Below, in pieces: positions 32,292 through 35,120 of a stretch of 35,120 nt of DNA. Within the stretch, counting starts at the first letter, position 1. Each line of letters opens with the position of its first letter. Source of the DNA: Bacteroidia bacterium (GTDB taxonomy: Bacteria; Bacteroidota; Bacteroidia; SpSt-205); assembly GCA_025057135.1 (NCBI GenBank), contig JANWXY010000072.1:1-35120 (forward strand), written 5' to 3'. The translations under genes and the position numbers were made by a program. The notes beneath the pieces are model-generated. The model was not told where the DNA came from. It was given only the letters and a program-made list of their open reading frames with translations, and did not search any database.

Positions 32292-33581
32292 TTATTTATC
32301 TGCCTCCCCTAACACTGGATCCACTGAGCCAATCAATAAGACCGCATCGGATACCATCGCCCCCTCCAATAGCTTTTCCAAGACCTGTATATTCGCAAAG
32401 GAAGGGGACTTGATTTTGACCCGCCACGGAATGCCCGTACCATCAGAGTATATGTAGAAACCGAGCTCACCTTTAGGCGCTTCTATAGCATGATATACTT
32501 CTGTGTCAGGTGGAGCAAGCGGACCTACATCCGTCATCATGAAATCATGAATCATACCCTCCATGGAAAAATAGACTTCATTTTTGGAAGGGTAAGCCAC
32601 CTTGGCATTATCCAGACGAATCTCTCCGTTAGGCAGCTTGGCCAGACACTGCTCAACAATCCGCGCACTTTGCTCCATCTCGTCCATACGCACATGATAC
32701 CGAGCGAGCATGTCCCCCTCCGACCGGATAGGTATCTCAAAGTCTATCTCCTCATATACCAGATAAGGCTCAAAGTAGCGAATATCATAGGGAACGCCGC
32801 AGGCGCGCAGATTAGGTCCTGTAAAGCCGTAGGCTATGGCGTCCTCTTTTGAGATAGCACCGATTCCCTCCACCCGCCTCAGAAATATGGGATTTTTGTC
32901 CAGTAGCTTGCGCCAACTCCTCAGCTCGGGATAAAAATCCTTGATAAAGCGGCGAATCAAATCAATGGTCTCGTCTGTGATATCATACTGAACCCCTCCG
33001 ATACGGCAATGACTGACAGTAAAGCGAACGCCCGCCAGCTTATCAAAAATGGAGTATATCTTTTCCCGCTCCCGAAAGGTCCACAGAAACATAGACACCG
33101 CTCCAGCATCCATAATCATTGTACCCAGCCAGAGGAGATGTGAGGAGATACGCGCTAACTCGCAGGCGATTGTTCGGATATACTGGGCTCGGGGCGGTGC
33201 TTGAACGCCTAAGAGCTTCTCAATAGCAAGGCAAAAGGCGACATTATTAGAGTAGGGTGAAAGGTAGTCCATGCGATCAGTATAAGGCATGAACTCTTGA
33301 GGGGTTTTATACTCAGCGATTTTTTCTATGCCCCTGTGAAGGTAGCCAATATCAATGACCGCTTTGATAATCCTTTCTCCATCTAACATGAGTACCGCAC
33401 GGAGCACCCCATGAGTCGCTGGATGTTGCGGTCCCATATTTAGGATGACCTTACTGGTCAGGGGGTCTGAGTCGTCTATTTCCACCAGCGTGTGCTTATC
33501 CTCTAAGCGTTTGTAAAGAGCCAGCTGATGCTTAGGGAAAAAAGTAGGCTGTACTTGCTGACTTAGGGAGGCATTTCCCAT
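32292..33581 (-). CDS. nuoD: NADH-quinone oxidoreductase subunit D
   Basis: NuoD is the 49-kDa-type subunit of complex I and lines the quinone site. The 429-residue protein shows NMGPQHPATHGVLR, DIGYLHRGIEKIAE, YTDRMDYLSPYSNN, RVEGIGAISKEDAIAYGFTG, APKGELGFYIYSDGTG and the usual C-terminus SVDPVLGEADK. A TAGCTTTG box lies 4 nt before the ATG, so it starts its own transcript. No other nuo gene is visible here; asnB follows directly, which suggests the nuo genes are scattered or split in this genome. Confidence 0.96.
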   Translation of the reverse strand: MGNASLSQQVQPTFFPKHQLALYKRLEDKHTLVEIDDSDPLTSKVILNMGPQHPATHGVLRAVLMLDGERIIKAVIDIGYLHRGIEKIAEYKTPQEFMPYTDRMDYLSPYSNNVAFCLAIEKLLGVQAPPRAQYIRTIACELARISSHLLWLGTMIMDAGAVSMFLWTFREREKIYSIFDKLAGVRFTVSHCRIGGVQYDITDETIDLIRRFIKDFYPELRSWRKLLDKNPIFLRRVEGIGAISKEDAIAYGFTGPNLRACGVPYDIRYFEPYLVYEEIDFEIPIRSEGDMLARYHVRMDEMEQSARIVEQCLAKLPNGEIRLDNAKVAYPSKNEVYFSMEGMIHDFMMTDVGPLAPPDTEVYHAIEAPKGELGFYIYSDGTGIPWRVKIKSPSFANIQVLEKLLEGAMVSDAVLLIGSVDPVLGEADK

Positions 33582-33585
33582 ACAG

Positions 33586-33593
33586 CAAAGCTA
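33586..33593 (-). promoter_or_regulatory. -7 promoter box TAGCTTTG for nuoD-asnB
   Basis: A perfect TAnnTTTG match on the minus strand ends 4 nt (CTGT) before the nuoD ATG. Confidence 0.65.
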
Positions 33594-33639
33594 AACAAAA
33601 AGGCGCCTCCATAGAGGAGATTTGGAGGAGACAATATAG

Positions 33640-33647
33640 TTATTTTG
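33640..33647 (+). promoter_or_regulatory. Candidate -7 box TTATTTTG for GH1 gene
   Basis: It is a one-mismatch match to TAnnTTTG that ends 6 nt before the ATG at 33654. It contains the TTG at 33645, which is therefore unlikely to be the start codon. Confidence 0.4.
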
Positions 33648-33653
33648 CCTCGT

Positions 33654-35009
33654 ATGCAGCTTTTTCCTATTCGGCGGCGTGACTTTGGAGAGGATTTCCA
33701 CTGGGGGGTGGCTGTCTCTGCTTATCAGATAGAAGGGGGATGGAATGCTGATGGTAAAGGCCCTTCCATTTGGGATGCTTTCGTCCGCAGATCAGGCAAA
33801 ATAGATCGCCGAGAGACAGGCGACGTAGCGTGCGACTTTTATCACCGCTATTTGGAGGATATACAGCTTTTGAGGCAGCTATCCGTGCCTTGTTTCAGAT
33901 TTTCCATTTCTTGGCCGAGACTATTGCCAGAAGGGCGGGGAAAAATCAATCCTGCAGGCATAGCGTTTTATCACCAAGTCATAGATGCTTGCCTGGCTGC
34001 GGGTATAGAGCCATGGGTGACGCTGTATCACTGGGATTTGCCATTGGCCTTAGAAGAAGCGTATGGTGGATGGACCAATCGGAAAATCATAGAGGATTTC
34101 CTCGCTTATGTAGAACTCTGTGCGAAAGAATACGGCGGAAAGGTGAAATACTGGATGGTACTGAACGAACCGATGGCTTTCACTGCGGTCGGCTACCTTT
34201 TAGGAATTCATGCGCCTGGACGCCGCGGATTGAAAAACTTTTTCCCCGCCGTACATCATGCAGCCCTGGCACAAGCGGAGGGCATCCGCCATCTCAAAGC
34301 TCTGCTTCCCAAAGCTGTAATAGGTACTACCTTTTCTACTTCGCCTACTTTTCCCTACAGGCAAAGCCACTCTAAGGATGCAGCCGCCAGCCGACGATAT
34401 GATGCCGTCCTAAATAGACTCTTTGTAGAACCGCTACTGGGACGGGGTTATCCCATAGATGTTTTTCCTGAGCTGGCAGAAATAACTCGCCGCTATGCTC
34501 AACCGGGCGATGAAGAGCGTATCGTTGCCCGCCCAGATTTCATCGGCATCCAGAATTACACCCGAGAGCTTATCAAGCACCATCCTCTTGTTCCATGGAT
34601 AAAAGGGCGTCCCGTCCCTCCAAAAAGGAGAGGGGCTCCTTATCAGGCTATGGGTTGGGAAATCTACCCTGAAAGTCTCTATTTGGCGCTGCGGCAGTTT
34701 TCCCAGTATGACTCTACATTACCTATCATCATCACAGAAAATGGCTTCGCTGCTGAAAATGAAACTACAGACGACCCAGCCCGTATGGAATACCTGAAAG
34801 CAGCTCTGAGACAAGTTTATCGTGCGCAACAAGAGGGAATTCTTGTGAAAGGCTACTTCATCTGGACATTTATGGACAACTTTGAGTGGGCGGAAGGGTA
34901 TCGCCCGCAATTTGGCATAGTATATGTGGATAGGGCTACTCTGGAAAGACGGCCCAAAAAGTCTGCCTTATGGTATAGGGATTTTCTGCGGGGGGTAGCC
35001 GAATTGTGA
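33654..35009 (+). CDS. GH1 family beta-glucosidase
   Basis: This 451-residue glycoside hydrolase family 1 enzyme would cleave beta-linked glucose or galactose from the non-reducing end of oligosaccharides. The fold marks are complete: FHWGVAVSAYQIEGGWNADG, the acid/base E172 in LNEPMAF, the nucleophile E362 in IITENGF, and the WTFMDNFEWAEGY sugar-binding block. It has no signal peptide, so it is cytoplasmic and would act on imported disaccharides. The ATG at 33654 is preferred over TTG at 33645, which lies in the promoter box. The gene is divergent from nuoD; no sugar transporter is in the window. Confidence 0.94.
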   Translation: MQLFPIRRRDFGEDFHWGVAVSAYQIEGGWNADGKGPSIWDAFVRRSGKIDRRETGDVACDFYHRYLEDIQLLRQLSVPCFRFSISWPRLLPEGRGKINPAGIAFYHQVIDACLAAGIEPWVTLYHWDLPLALEEAYGGWTNRKIIEDFLAYVELCAKEYGGKVKYWMVLNEPMAFTAVGYLLGIHAPGRRGLKNFFPAVHHAALAQAEGIRHLKALLPKAVIGTTFSTSPTFPYRQSHSKDAAASRRYDAVLNRLFVEPLLGRGYPIDVFPELAEITRRYAQPGDEERIVARPDFIGIQNYTRELIKHHPLVPWIKGRPVPPKRRGAPYQAMGWEIYPESLYLALRQFSQYDSTLPIIITENGFAAENETTDDPARMEYLKAALRQVYRAQQEGILVKGYFIWTFMDNFEWAEGYRPQFGIVYVDRATLERRPKKSALWYRDFLRGVAEL

Positions 35010-35011
35010 TT

Positions 35012-35037
35012 GAGATAGTGCCGGAGTGGCTAAATGC
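35012..35037 (+). tRNA. Possible 5' fragment of a class II tRNA (Ser or Leu), cut by contig end
   Basis: GTGCCGGAGTGG is identical to the acceptor/D-arm junction of the tRNA-Ser at 21804. GAGATAG would be the acceptor strand of a tRNA-Ser; a tRNA-Leu beginning GCCGGAG at 35020 is also possible. The rest is replaced by the T/G/C tract, so neither can be completed. Confidence 0.35.
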
Positions 35038-35120
35038 TTTTTTTGGGGGCGCCAGCGGCTTTGGCGCTGGCGCCCCCCCCCGCGCCCCGTACCACACTAA
35101 CCCCACGCGCCTAAAAATGT
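35038..35120. repeat. Low-complexity contig end with 13-bp inverted repeat
   Basis: A T run, a G run, a perfect 13-bp inverted repeat (GGGGGCGCCAGCG 35045-35057 / CGCTGGCGCCCCC 35065-35077, 7-nt loop) and a C run end the window. The T run lies before the stem on the plus strand, so it is not a plus-strand terminator. It resembles the homopolymer tract at position 1 and is probably an assembly artefact. Confidence 0.65.

Noticed and set aside
33770-34375. 201-residue frame inside the GH1 gene
   Set aside because: It is an overlapping frame with no domain; the GH1 frame carries both catalytic Glu residues.
35045-35077. Inverted repeat as a terminator for the GH1 gene
   Set aside because: The T run precedes the stem on the plus strand and no T tract follows it; the setting looks like a contig-end artefact.

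Overview
The window looks like a chromosomal contig of a Bacteroidota bacterium. The main evidence is five proteins with C-terminal type IX secretion (T9SS) sorting domains, a DUF4295 gene directly behind ribosomal protein L33 (a Bacteroidota arrangement), a TolB-like outer-membrane protein of the kind found in this phylum, signal peptides that mostly end in Ala-Gln, and promoters carrying the Bacteroidota -7 box TAnnTTTG. I cannot assign an order or genus. Both ends (about 1-100 and 35038-35120) are homopolymer G/C runs and an inverted repeat that look like assembly artefacts, so the window is probably one whole contig.

Layout. 159-3251: a small secreted protein and a convergent secreted M1 aminopeptidase. 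3320-5185: recQ, divergent from the peptidase. 5354-7005: an operon of rpmG (L33), DUF4295, an MBL-fold hydrolase and a YdiI/MenI-like thioesterase. 7057-7818: a T9SS protein with one CxxCH haem motif. 8031-12845: an M43 metalloprotease followed closely by a PAS histidine kinase and a NarL-type response regulator. 12934-13689: trmD, whose 3' end overlaps antisense with the last gene of a minus-strand operon, pyrR-pyrB-miaA-small membrane protein-LTXXQ protein (16614-13589). 16757-19765: a TolB-like outer-membrane protein, divergent from a TPR protein (19791-20522). 20653-21621: hldD for LPS heptose. 21646-21893: tRNA-Ala(GGC), tRNA-Ala(CGC), tRNA-Ser(GGA). 21912-23696: an LTA-synthase-family phosphotransferase. 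23798-26593: a large PKD/Ig-like T9SS adhesin with its own terminator. 26983-30388: a SUMF1-like protein and a T9SS protein with 18 tandem 25-residue Cys-containing repeats. 33581-30459: nuoD followed by asnB. 33654-35009: a GH1 beta-glucosidase.

How it fits together. The window mixes housekeeping functions (translation, tRNA modification, pyrimidine synthesis, respiration, LPS) with a large outward-facing set: secreted peptidases, adhesins and repeat proteins that would use a T9SS encoded elsewhere. NuoD and a possible MenI thioesterase are consistent with a menaquinone-linked respiratory chain, but that is inference.

The two most notable signals are these. (1) A TAnnTTTG box lies exactly 4 nt before the start codon of many unrelated genes, which points to widespread leaderless transcription and fixes several start codons. 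(2) The SUMF1-like/Cys-repeat pair at 26983-30388 is the best candidate for an undescribed surface system. No CRISPR array, insertion sequence, phage or integrase was seen.
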